Assembly: GCF_036320965.1 (NCBI RefSeq)
Contig: NC_092289.1
Coordinates: 22,395,278-22,459,277 of the forward strand
DNA: 64,000 nt
Origin: Panulirus ornatus
Lineage: Eukaryota > Arthropoda > Malacostraca > Decapoda > Palinuridae
Direction: 5' to 3'
The notes beneath the pieces were generated by a model. That model made no database searches and had not been told where the DNA came from. It saw only the letters and a program-made list of their open reading frames with translations. Below are positions 25,101-37,651 of this stretch, piece after piece; the stretch's first letter is position 1; each line of letters opens with the position of its first letter. The translations under genes and the position numbers were made by a program.

Positions 25101-28100
25101 TTTATTATGATGTTATAACATCTCATTAATATTTAGATTTCTTTTTTAGGTTTCAAATATCAAAGAGCAAGCCTCCAAAGTTAAGGTAAAGATGAACAAG
25201 TTGGTGAAACAGACAGACCAACTGCTTGCTGAGGGAACCATAAGTGAGAGCAGAGTCTTAGATCACAGTAACAGAATTCTCAACCTTCTACGAGAGTGTA
25301 ATGTGACTTTGAGATGGGCAATGTTACATGCTGCTACCTTACAGAAATCAGGAGGAGAGGGGAATAAGCGATGTAAAGCTGTTAGAGATCAGGTAATGCT
25401 AATATCATCTTAAATATATTTTTTCATTGCTTAGCTATCTGTTCGGAACATATTCATACCCTTCAGTATGTGATACCCATTTTCAAAGAATTTTATTCTG
25501 CTTTCTTGGTAATATCCCTTGGGAGTCTCCTCTTAAGTTATCTTCTTTTTACAAGCTGGTTTTCTGGTTTACTTGATTTCTTTTTGAAACCAAATTGTCT
25601 TTTGCAGGAGCTTGTATGTTTACTAATAATTTGTATTAACTTATATATGATGCTGTTCTATAGAAATTTACTTATATATAATGATGTTCTGTAAAATCTA
25701 TTTATGTAGCATTCTTTACAAATGTGCATGTACATTCTCAAGATGATTACTTACTGGTGCGTCATCAGTAACATCTCTTTTACCTGTAATAACATCCTAT
25801 GCTTCCTTCACAGTCATTTGTGCACTTTGCCTTATGTAAGCATTTCAGTTTTGTGCATGTTGCATTCTATGATCATTTCAGTTTTTACATTTTTAGCCAA
25901 TCTGTACAGTGATTTCAGATATTCAACTGAGTAAAGTATTATAGTAATTGGTACCTTATGAAGGTTGATGAAACTTCAACTTATTCTTTTCAAAGATTAG
26001 CAGCAGAGACCCAGGAATAGCAGATCAAACTTAGGTTGCTTTTTTAGATTTGTTATGTCCCCATCTGGAAGTTGAAGGTTTGACCATAATTTCTACATTT
26101 GTACATCTTTCCGATAGATTTCCATATTTTTTGGATGCCAAATTATCCTCTTATTCATCTATATAGTCATGTTTGTCCATTTGTCTCATCTGTCCATCTG
26201 TTTACTTATATGTCTGATGTCATGTGATCAGCTATCTGTTTGTTACTGTGACTGACCATTTTTTCATGTACCTTTTGTTAATTCTCTTCATTTGTTTACT
26301 TGCTTTTTGTTCTTCACTTTGTATAAATGGTCTTAACAAAAGTGGTCACAAAAATTTCATTCATGTATATAAATTCAAGGTAACATAGAGACATAATGCA
26401 CATCAAACAACTTTTTGAATAAAGATTATTTGTGTCCAAGTTTTTCAAGTGTCAGCTTCCCAATGATTAAGAGTTAGTTTAGTCAGTGGCCCTTTGAATT
26501 ATGAGAATGCACAACCCTGCACATGTACATACATAAGATATCTCTGGATGGACACAGAATTGAATATACACTTTTTAGTTGAGAATGCAGATTGCAAAGA
26601 AAATGTAATAATGACAGTTCAAAATAGATACCAGCAACATGTAGAGCACAACTGGTTGTTAAGATTTAGTACTTAGATGTGCAACTTCTACAAAGAACTT
26701 TATTAGGGAAAGTTTTTGGTATAAAGTGCATTTGTGCATAGAAGTACATCATTACAATTATAGAGGAGCAGACAAAATAGAAACCTTTCATATTACAGGT
26801 TGTGAGTGACATGCAGTACACCCCGATGCTGGTATTCCGTCTGATGCAAAGTACTGCCTCACTAGAACATGATCTTAGTCAGACTTACAAGAGGCTGATC
26901 AAAGAGAAGGTACAATGCACATATACGTATACATCTCAACGTATACATATATATATATACATATATACACACATTATTACATGACAGCTAGAGACTGAGT
27001 GTGAACAAATGGGGCCTTTGTTGTCTTTTCCTAGCGCTACCTCGCACACATGAGGGGGGAGGGGGATGTTATTCTATGTGTGGCGAGGTGGCGATGGGAA
27101 TAAATAAAGGCAGACTATGAATTATGTACATGTGTATATATGTATATGTCTGTGTGTGTATATATATATATATGTACATTGAGATGTATAGGTATGTATA
27201 TTTGAGTGTGTGGACGTGTTTGTATATACATGTGTATGGGGGTGGGTTGAGCCATTTCTTTCGTCTGTTTCCTTGCGTTACCTCGCAAACGTGTGAGACA
27301 GTGACAAAGCAAAATAATAAAAAATAAAATATATACGCACACAAACATATACATATATACACATGTACATAATTCAAACTGTTTGCCCATATATTAATAA
27401 GGGCAGACCGTATGAATTATGTACATGTGTATATATGTATATGTCTGTGTGTGTATATATATGTATATGTTGAGATGTATAGGTATGTATATGTGTATGT
27501 GTGGACGTGTATGTATATACATGTGTATGAGGGTGGATTGGGCCATTCCTTTGTCTGTTTCCTTGTGCTACCTTGCTAACGCGGGAGACAGTGACAAAGA
27601 AGAAAGTTAAGAGTAAATGTGAATAAGAGCAAGGTTATTAAGTACAGTAGGGTTGAGGGTCAAGTCAATTGGGAGGTAAGTTTGAATGGAGAAAAACTGG
27701 AGGAAGTAAAGTGTTTTAGATATCTGGGAGTGGATCTGGCAGCGGATGGAACCATGGAAGCGGAAGTGAATCATAGGGTGGGGGAGGGGGCGAAAGTCCT
27801 GGGAGCCTTGAAGAATATTTGGAAAGTCGAGAACATTATCTCGGAAAGCAAAAATGGGTATGTTTGAAGGAATAGTGGTTCCAACAATGTTGTATGGTTG
27901 CGAGGCATGGGCTATGGATAGAGTTGTGCGCAGGAGGGTGGATGTGCTGGAAATGAGATGTTTGAGGACAAAATGTGGTGTGAGGTGGTTTGATTGAGTA
28001 AGTAATGTAAGGGTAAGAGAGATGTGTGGAAATAAAAAGAGCATGGTTGAGAGAGCAGAAGAGGGTATTTTGAAATGGTTTGGGCACATGGAGAGAATGA

Positions 28101-30168
28101 GTGAGGAAAGATTGACCAAGAGGATATATGTGTCGGAGGTGGAGGGAACGAGGAGAAGTGGGAGACCAAATTGGAGGTGGAAAGATGGAGTGAAAAAGAT
28201 TTTGAGTGATCGGGGCCTGAACATAAAAAGATATTCTGGAAGGAGGTAAATAAAGTGCGTAAGACAAGGGAGCAAATAAGAACTTCAGTGAAGGGCGCAA
28301 ATGGGGAGGTGATAACAAGTAGTGGTGATGTGAGAAGGAGATGGAGTGAGTATTTTGAAGGTTTGTTGAATGTGTTTGATGATAGAGTGGCAGATATAGG
28401 GTGTTTTGGTCGAGGTGGTGTGCAAAGTGAGAGGGTTAGGGAAAATGATTTGGTAAACAGAGAAGAGGTAGTAAAAGCTTTGCAGAAGATGAAAGCCGGC
28501 AAGGCAGCAGGTTTGGATGGTATTGCAGTGGAATTTATTAAAAAAGGGGGTGACTGTATTGTTGACTGGTTGGTAAGGTTATATAATGTATGTATGACTC
28601 ATGGTGAGGTGCCTGAGTACTGGCGGAATGCGTGCATAGTGCCATTGTACAAAGGCAAAGGGGATAAGAGTGAGTGCTCAAATTACAGAGGTATAAGTTT
28701 GTTGAGTATTCCTGGTAAATTATATGGGAGGGTATTGATTGAGAGGGTGAAGGCATGTACAGAGCATCAGATTGGGGAAGAGCAGTGTGGTTTCAGAAGT
28801 GGTAGAGGATGTGTGGATCAGGTATTTGCTTTGAAGAATGTATGTGAGAAATACTTAGAAAAGCAAATGGATTTGTATGTAGCATTTATGGATCTGGAGA
28901 AGGCATATGATAGAGTTGATAGAGATGCTCTGTGGAAGGTATTAAGAATATATGGTGTGGGAGGCAAGTTGTTAGAAGCAGTGAAAAGTTTTTATCGAGG
29001 ATGTAAGGCATGTGTACGTGTAGGAAGAGAGGAAAGTGATTGGTTCTCAGTAAATGTAGGTTTGCGGCGGGGGTGTGTGATGTCTCCATGGTTGTTTAAT
29101 CTGTTTATGGATGGGGTTGTTAGGGGAGGGTGAATGCAAGAGTTTTGGAAAGAGAGGCAAGTATGAAGTCTGTTGGGGATGAGAGAGCTTGGGAAGTGAG
29201 TCAGTTGTTGTTCGCTGATGATACAGCGCTGGTGGCTGATTCATGTGAGAAACTGCAGAAGCTGGTGACTGAGTTTGGTAAAGTGTGTGAAAGAAGAAAG
29301 TTAAGAGTAAATGTGAATAAGAGCAAGGTTATTAGGTACAGTAGGGTTGAGGGTCAAGTCAATTGGGAGGTGAGTTTGAATGGAGAAAAACTGGAGGAAG
29401 TGAAAGTGTTTTAGATATCTGGGAGTGGATCTGGCAGCGGATGGAACCATGGAAGCGGAAGTGGATCATAGGGTGGGGGAGGGGGCGAAAATTCTGGGGG
29501 CCTTGAAGAATGTGTGGAAGTCGAGAACATTATCTCGGAAAGCAAAAATGGGTATGTTTGAAGGAATAGTGGCTCCAACAATGTTGTATGGTTGCGAGGC
29601 GTGGGCTATGGATAGAGTTGTGCGCAGGAGGATGGATGTGCTGGAAATGAGATGTTTGAGGACAATGTGTGGTGTGAGGTGGTTTGATCGAGTGAGTAAC
29701 GTAAGGGTAAGAGAGATGTGTGGAAATAAAAAGAGCTTGGTTGAGAGAGCAGAAGAGGGTGTTTTGAAGTGGTTTGGGCACATGGAGAGGATGAGTGAGG
29801 AAAGATTGACCAAGAGGATATATGTGTCGGAGGTAGAGGGAACAAGGAGAAGAGGGAGACCAAATTGGAGGTGGAAAGATGGAGTGAAAAAGATTTTGTG
29901 TGATCGGGGCCTGAACATGCAGGAGGGTGAAAGGAGGGCAAGGAATAGAGTGAATTGGAGCGATGTGGTATACCGGGGCTGACGTGCTGTCAGTGGATTG
30001 AATCAGGCATGTGAAGTGTCTGGGGTAAACCATGGAAAGCTGTGTAGGTATGTATATTTGCGTGTGTGGACGTATGTATATACATGTGTATGGGGGGGGG
30101 TTGGGCCATTTCTTTCGTCTGTTTCCTTGCGCTACCTCGCAAACGCAGGAGACAGCGACAAAGTATAA

Positions 30169-30252
<84 letters not shown>

Positions 30253-33200
30253 CAGAGTGCATGTATAGTGCCATTGTACAAAGGCAAAGGGGTAAAGGTG
30301 AGTGTTCAAATTACAGAGGTATTGGTTTGTTGAGTATTCCTGGGAAATTATATGGGAGGATATTGATTGAGGTCAAGAATGTATGTGAGAAATACTTAGA
30401 AAAGAAGATGGATTTGTATGAAGCATTTATGGATCTGGAGAAGGCATATGATAGAGTTGACAGAGATGCTCTCTGGAAGGTATTAAGAGTATATGGTGTG
30501 GGAGGTAAGTTGCTAGAAGCAGTGAAAAGCTTTTATCGAGGATGTAAGGCATGTGTGCGAGTAGGAAGAGAGGAAAGTGATTGGTTCCCAGTGAATGTTG
30601 GTTTGCAGCAGGGGTGCATGATATCTCCATGGTTTTTTAATTTGTTTATGGATGGGGTTGTTAGGGAGGTGAATGCAAGAGTTTTGGAGAGAGGGGCAAG
30701 TATGCAGGCTGTTGGGGATGAGAGGGCTTGGGAAGTGTCAGTTGTTGTTCGCTGATGATACTGCGGTGGTGGTTGATTCAGATGAGAAACTGCAGAAATT
30801 GGTGACTGAGGTTGGTAAAAAGTGTGAAAGAAGAAAGCTGAGAGTAAATGTGAATAAGAGCAAGGTTATTAGGTTCAGTAGGGTTGAGGGACAAGTAAAT
30901 TGGGAGGTAAGTTTGAATGGAGAAAAAATTGGAGGAAGTGAAGTATTTTAGATATCTGGGAGTGGATTTAGCAGTGGATGGAGCCATGGAGGCAGAAGTG
31001 AGTCACAGGGTGAGGGAGGGGACGAAGCTTATGGGAGATTTTAAGAATGTGTGGAAGATGAGAACATTATCTCGGAAAGCAAAAATGGGTATGTTTGAAG
31101 GAATAGTGGATCCAACAAGGTTATATAGTAGTGAGGCATGGGTGATAGATAGGGTTGTGCGCAGGAGGTGGATGTGTTGGAAATGAGATGGTTGAGAACA
31201 AATGTGGTGTAAGGTGGTTTGATCAAGTAAGTAATGAAAAAGTAAGAGAGATGTGTAGTAATAAAAAGATTGTGGTTGAGAGAGCAGAAGAGGGTGTATT
31301 GAAATGGTTTTGTCACATGAAGAGAATGAGTGAGGAAAGATTGACCAAGAGGATATATGTGTCAGAGGTGGAGGGAATGAGGAGAAGTGGGAGACCTAAT
31401 TGGAGGTGGAAAGATGGAGTGAAAAAGATTTTGAGTGATTGAGGCCTGAACATACAGGAGGGTGAAAGGTGTGCAAGGAATAGAGTGAATTGGGACGATG
31501 TGGTATACCGGGGTTGACGTGCTGTCACTGGATTGAACCAGGGCATGTGAAGCATCTGGGGTAAACCATGGAAAGTTCTGTGGGGCCTGGATGTGGAAAG
31601 AGAGCAGTGGTTTTAGTGCATTTCACATGACAGCTAGAGGCTGAGTGTGGATGAATGTGGCCTATGTTGTCCTTTCCTAGCGCTACCTCATGCACATGCG
31701 GGGGAAGGGGGGGTGTCATTTCATGTGTGGTGGGGTGGCAGCGGGAATGGATGAAGGCAGCACGTATGAATATTTACACCATTCTCAACAATTCTTCCTT
31801 CTGAATCCCTTATGCTGATTAGCTGCTCTTTTAACTGACAGTTTACTCCTAATGAATTTATGGGAAAATTTTAGATTTTTTCTTGAATACTCCGTACTCA
31901 TACCGAGACCTATTAGGTTGTCAGGTCACACTGCTAGTCTCTGCATTGTGAGACTAATTTAAGATTAAGAATGAATGTTAGACTCATTGTGAGACAGTAG
32001 TTGAGTTCATTAGCACTATTTTCAGTTTTGCATTTTTTGTAACATGCTTCATTATCTCCATTGTCAGTCAGTCAGGTGGGACAGATATCGAAAGGAAGCC
32101 AATGAACAGGCTCAAGAACTTTCAGAAGTATTTGCTGGTAGTCGGCCCTTAGCGAGAGTGGCAAAGAATGACCGCCTTAACAGATGGTTCAAAGACATAG
32201 GAGAGCAAATTCTGAGGTTGAACCTTGATGAGCCAGATGCTGCTGGCCGTAAGATTATTCAGTTGATTCAAGCACTAAAGGAGGTTAAAGGTATGGATTA
32301 AACATTTTTAGATGTTTTGCACAAGTATTTTTCATGTAAGTGCTGTTTATGTGTAGGTGATTGTTGGGGTCATTTATTTTGTGGTAAGTTCGGTGAGAAA
32401 AATGTTTATTCTGTACTGTGATATATATTGGTATTTATTTTTATGGGGAATATTTGTGTTATAGAATGTATGGCAAGAGGAATATTCTGTCTGTACTCTA
32501 CATGGGGTTGAGAGAATACACTGTCTGTTTAATAAGTCTAATGAACTCCATTTCTCAGTACTTGAGGTGGATTAATTGCAAATATGCATATAGTAAGTCT
32601 CAGTGTTGCAGAACGGGCTACCTCAGTTTCAACCCATTAGGGTAGTTAAGGGCAGGAAGATAGTTCTCTGAGATAGACTTGTTCTCATGAAGGTGAGAGT
32701 CGTGCTCAGAAAATCTAATTGTGTTGAGAGTTAAAAAGTTAAAAAGCTGTTCTTTAAAAGTCAGACTTCCAAAACAGAGTAATTGCTTATTTGTTAAAAA
32801 CAAATTCCCAAAACAAAGTAGTTATTCCCTCTGAAGTGACAGAGTATAGGATTCACATAATGGGGATCTAGGTTGAGAAGCATTAACCAAAGCAGAAGAT
32901 ACATTCTGTGTCTTAATAATGGAGCTATAATCACTTTTAGAAGTCATATTTATATACCTGTCTCTTGTAGTAAAGGAAAGCTTTTTATTGTTAAAATATC
33001 ACATCTGATTCTCCAGAATTCCATGGACTAGAATCCAGTGCTGGTGTAGTGCAGGCAGTTGGTGATGTAGTGTTGGCACTCCAGGCTCTGGTGAAGGTTG
33101 CAGGAGTTACAGAGGACGACATGGTCACCCTATCTCTTATCTCTGACCTCTCCTATGCTTGGATACTAGTTGATGAATATACACCCATTATGCAGGTGTG

Positions 33201-36200
33201 TGTATATGTTAAAGGAAAAGTATTATTTGAAAGCTAATGAACATTCAGTTCATGTTGATGGTAACAACCAATTTAACTTTCTTGTTAAATCACATGCATT
33301 CAGGAATAAAGTTAAGGAAATGAGAAGATAATTGGTTGTTGCTGATAGCAAAATTGCAGTATTTAAAAAAAGAAACTTAAAGTGAGCTTGTGATATGTAT
33401 TAACAGTGCCAAGAATTTAAGTGGGTCATCTCGTAAAGATATTATTTGCTTGAGCACCTGTATTGGATGTATGTAGATTTGTTTTGTATGTTGGTTCTTA
33501 CTAAGTAAAACTTTCCTTATTTCTTGTTCAACCCATTATCTATTTACTATTAATGGCTTTGCATTGCCTTATTGTAATTATATCAATTTAGGGTTTTTGC
33601 ACATATGTAACTTCTGGACTCTGTTTCTGAACATTAAGGTGTTTTGCCATTCTTAGCCCTTAAGAATCATGATAATGTTTTGTTTTGCCAAAGGATGATT
33701 TTGTGAAATACAAATGTTTTCTTATTTAGTCTCTAAGTAAAAGCCATAAATGTTAGTAAATGGCCCCTTTTTAAAGATCAATGTTTGTAGAAATGCATGT
33801 GTATGTAATTATAATGGCATAATGGATTTTTTTTCAGCCCTTTACTTTCAGTGCAAGTCCCTTAATACTGCTTAAGAAGCTTGTTATTTAAACTCATGAA
33901 TGTCACTTGCAATGGAATGTTGTTGACTCAAGTTGACATCACTTGTTTCATATTTATATTTGTTAGGTATTAGTACTTTTGAATTTGATGATGCAATTCC
34001 CATCTGTCATATTTATGAATATTGAATTTCATGTGGTTTCAGAGCATGAGCAACTTCTACTTTCCTTAGCATATCAGCACATGTTACTTTACTAACTGAC
34101 ATGTTACCCAGGAAATGTTCAGCTCCCTTTTCACTTGAAGGTGAAATGAAGGAGTAATAAGCTGTAAATGTTAAAGGCAACCAAACTTTTTCAGTCATTT
34201 CAGTACTTAGTGACATGTTACTTGTTGATTCTGGCTTGATATGATTGCTGATAGGGCTTTTTGAGAAAAGCAGTTTTATTTGAGATAGTATATTTCATAT
34301 GTATGGTACTGACTGCTCAACAATAAGACCTAGACATTTCCCTTTCCACCTCACTTTTATTCTCTTCTCTTATGACAGTACACACTGAAAAATGACTACA
34401 AAATGAATAACTCAATGTATATCATGGCTATTTGTCATGGATATTTATCATGAATATGGCACAAGTACATTTTACTGTTACATTTTCCCATATGAATTTT
34501 TCTTTCTAAGAGAAGTGCAGTGGACATGCTTAAGCATTTAGTCAGTCCTAGGAAGATAAAACTATTTTGAAATATGTTACTAATTAAATTATAACAGTAT
34601 TTTTGTCTTCCCTAACAGTCTGCTATAAAGAAGGATGCCTCTCATGTTGCTAGAATGCGTGCCATATTCCTCAAGCTTTCATCTGGGCTGGATCTACCAC
34701 TGCTGCGCATTAATCAGGCCCGCAGTCCTGACCTCATCTCTGTTTCTGCATATTATTCTGGAGAGCTGGTTGCATATGTTAGAAAAGTAGGTGACTAAAG
34801 TATGAGGATTACTAATGGAGAGCATTATTTTTATCTTATAGAGGAGAAAGAACAGTCCCATTTACATTTGCATATCTGAGTGTAGTTATATATTTGAGGC
34901 TAGGGATCCCATTTATGCCAATTGATTCCCACTGGATGTGCATTTAGCCTTGCATGATAGTGTGTTGCTTGCAGACACACATGATGAAATATTCAGATTC
35001 TCATAGCTGAGTGAATTATGAAAAATTTAGATGATGAATGTAAGAGGATGCAAGTTGTTCATATTTTTTTTTCAAGTAAGGTAATATTTATTAATGTATT
35101 TATATTACCGAAGGACCAATTTCTATGAAACATCTCTTGCAGCCCACAGTTGCACTACTTTCAGTAGCAAGGAAATGTAGACTCCTTTGGAGTGAGAAGT
35201 TGTTTTATTGAGACTGCTTAATGTGACTTTTGACTTGTGGTATAACCTCAGGTGTCAGAGTTCTGGTATAAAAGACCTAGGCAAGGGATCACGAACATTA
35301 GGATAGATTGGAGTGAGGGATGGTAGATCAGACTTTTTACATATTACAAATGGCAAAGGGAAGGAAACCGAGGAAATCTTAACGGAAGTTGTGTACTGTA
35401 ATCAGTGAATGGAAAACAGTGTTTTTAGCCAAGATTCAGTCCTCCAGCTTTGATATAGGAAAAGCATGTTTAATGTAGAAGGTATACTTTATGAAATAGA
35501 TAGTTTGTAAAATCTTTTATACATATTTGTGAATGTCATCCCTGGGAACAGGGGATAAAGAATACTTCCTAAGTATTCCCTGCTTGTCGTAGAAGGCAAC
35601 TAAAGAGAGGGAGCAGAAGGCTGGAAATCCTCCCCTCTCATTTTTGATTTTCCAAAAGAAGGAACAGAGAAGGGGCCAAGTGAGGATATTCCCTCTAAGG
35701 CTCAGGTCTTTGTTCTTAATGCTACATCACTAATGCGGGAAATGTGAATATGTAAGAAAAAAATATTGTGAATGTATTATGACTACTTGTAACAAGAAAA
35801 AATTTGATTGCAAAACATCAAGTAGTTGATTGAGATCGTAAAGGATTTTATTTACTTGTAACTACCCCAGGACCAGTTCTGTGAAAGAGACATGGTGTTA
35901 CCCCAGACCTTCCTAAAGGCTCCTGTAACCCAAGGCTGCATTACCTCTAGTAGCAGGGAAATGTAGATGCCTTTGGACTGAGAAGTTCTTTGATGAAGAT
36001 TTGCTCCTAATGGTACAACTTCTCTAAAGGTGATTTTTCACTTGCGGACTAACCTTGAGCAAGTGGAGTCCGATAGCACCTCATAAAGGGTTAAGAGTCA
36101 TAAATATGGGTTTTTCCATATTCTTAGATAAAATGAGTTTGGAAAAGGTTGTAGTGAAGAAGACAGTATTCTGTCATTAGAGAAAGGTAAAAGCTTGTTG

Positions 36201-37596
36201 ATGCGCAGATCAGGAAAAGTTTACATAAAAAGATTACAAACATGGCAGTAATTTTTGTATAGTTTCTAATGACAAATTTATTGTAAGTGTATAGACTGAG
36301 TAGGATATCTAAAAGAAAAATGATTTAAGCTTGTTGATCATAATGATAAAGGCGAAGTTTGAATTAGTGTGACCTAAGGAAAGTGAGCATTGTATAGTAT
36401 GAGAGTCTGTATATAGTAAGTATATACAAGGAAAGACTGTTAGTCTAATGATATGAGTTCTAAGTACAATATGTTTCTTGAATGGAGAAACATATGAAGA
36501 TTGTATTTTATCATTTGATACCAATAAGTGGAAAAATCTGGAAGTTGATATGTAAATGAACAGTAATGAGGGTGAATATTATAAGAAAAGCCTGAAGACT
36601 AATCTTTTAAATACCTGAATCTTGGTTGAAATATATTAACTTGTATGGCCATTATTTGTTTGGTGGGTGAAATATATTTTGGGTAAATAGAAAGTTTTTG
36701 TTTGTATTTTGAATCATATTTTCTTTCTTTAGGTCCTCCAGATCATACCAGAGACAATGTTTGGGCTTTTAGCAAAGATTATTAAACTTCAGACAGAGAA
36801 GATAAAGGAGGTGCCAACACGCCTTGACAAGGACAAGATGAGAGACTTTGCACAACTTCCAGAAAGATATCAGGTACCTCTTCTTTGTTTCATCTAAAGT
36901 CAATGATTATTATGTTTGGATAGTAGCATATTGACATTTAATGTTTATCTTCTCATAAGTGTCATATTCATTTAAGTGTTCATATGAAATACTTTTAATG
37001 TTAAAGCATGTGAGTATCTTACGATATTGAATATCTATGCTCCCTTAACAGATTGCAGAACTTAGCCATAGTGTAGCAGTGCTCGCAGAGGGTGTAGCGA
37101 TGATGGAGACAACCTTAGTGGGTGTGGTGCAGGTTGATCCTCGTAGATTATTGGAAGATGGAGTGCGTAGAGAACTGGTTTCTCTGGTGGCACAGATATT
37201 ACATGATGGACTTACATTCAGTACAAAAATTAAGGTTTGTATGATGTACTGACTTTTTTATTATTATTATACTTGATCGCTGTATCCTGCATCAGCAAGG
37301 TAGCGCCAGGAAACAGGCAAAGAAATGGCCCAACCACTCATATACACATATGTATATATATATATATTTCCCTGGGGATAGGGGAGAAAGAATACTTCCC
37401 ACGTATTCCCTGCGTGTCGTAGAAGGCGACTAAAAGGGAAGGGAGCGGGGGGCTGGAAATCCTCCCCTCTCGTTTTTTTTTTTTTTCCAAAAGAAGGAAC
37501 AGAGGAGAGGTCCAGGTGAGGATATTCCCTCAAAGGCCCAGTCCTCTGTTCTTAACGCTACCTCGCTATCGCGGGAAATAGCGAATAGTATGAAAA

Positions 37597-37651
<55 letters not shown>

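Larger units (their letters stand above)
34787..36732. other. WASHC5 intron with two R3 copies and an F2 SINE
   Basis: Holds R3 copies at 35095-35255 and 35855-36065 on either side of an F2 copy at 35535-35765. The rest is AT-rich without recognisable content. Confidence 0.7.

Noticed and set aside
27069..27610. Regularly spaced repeats as a possible CRISPR-like array
   Set aside because: The window is clearly eukaryotic and the spacing comes from two adjacent LINE-A 3' UTRs.
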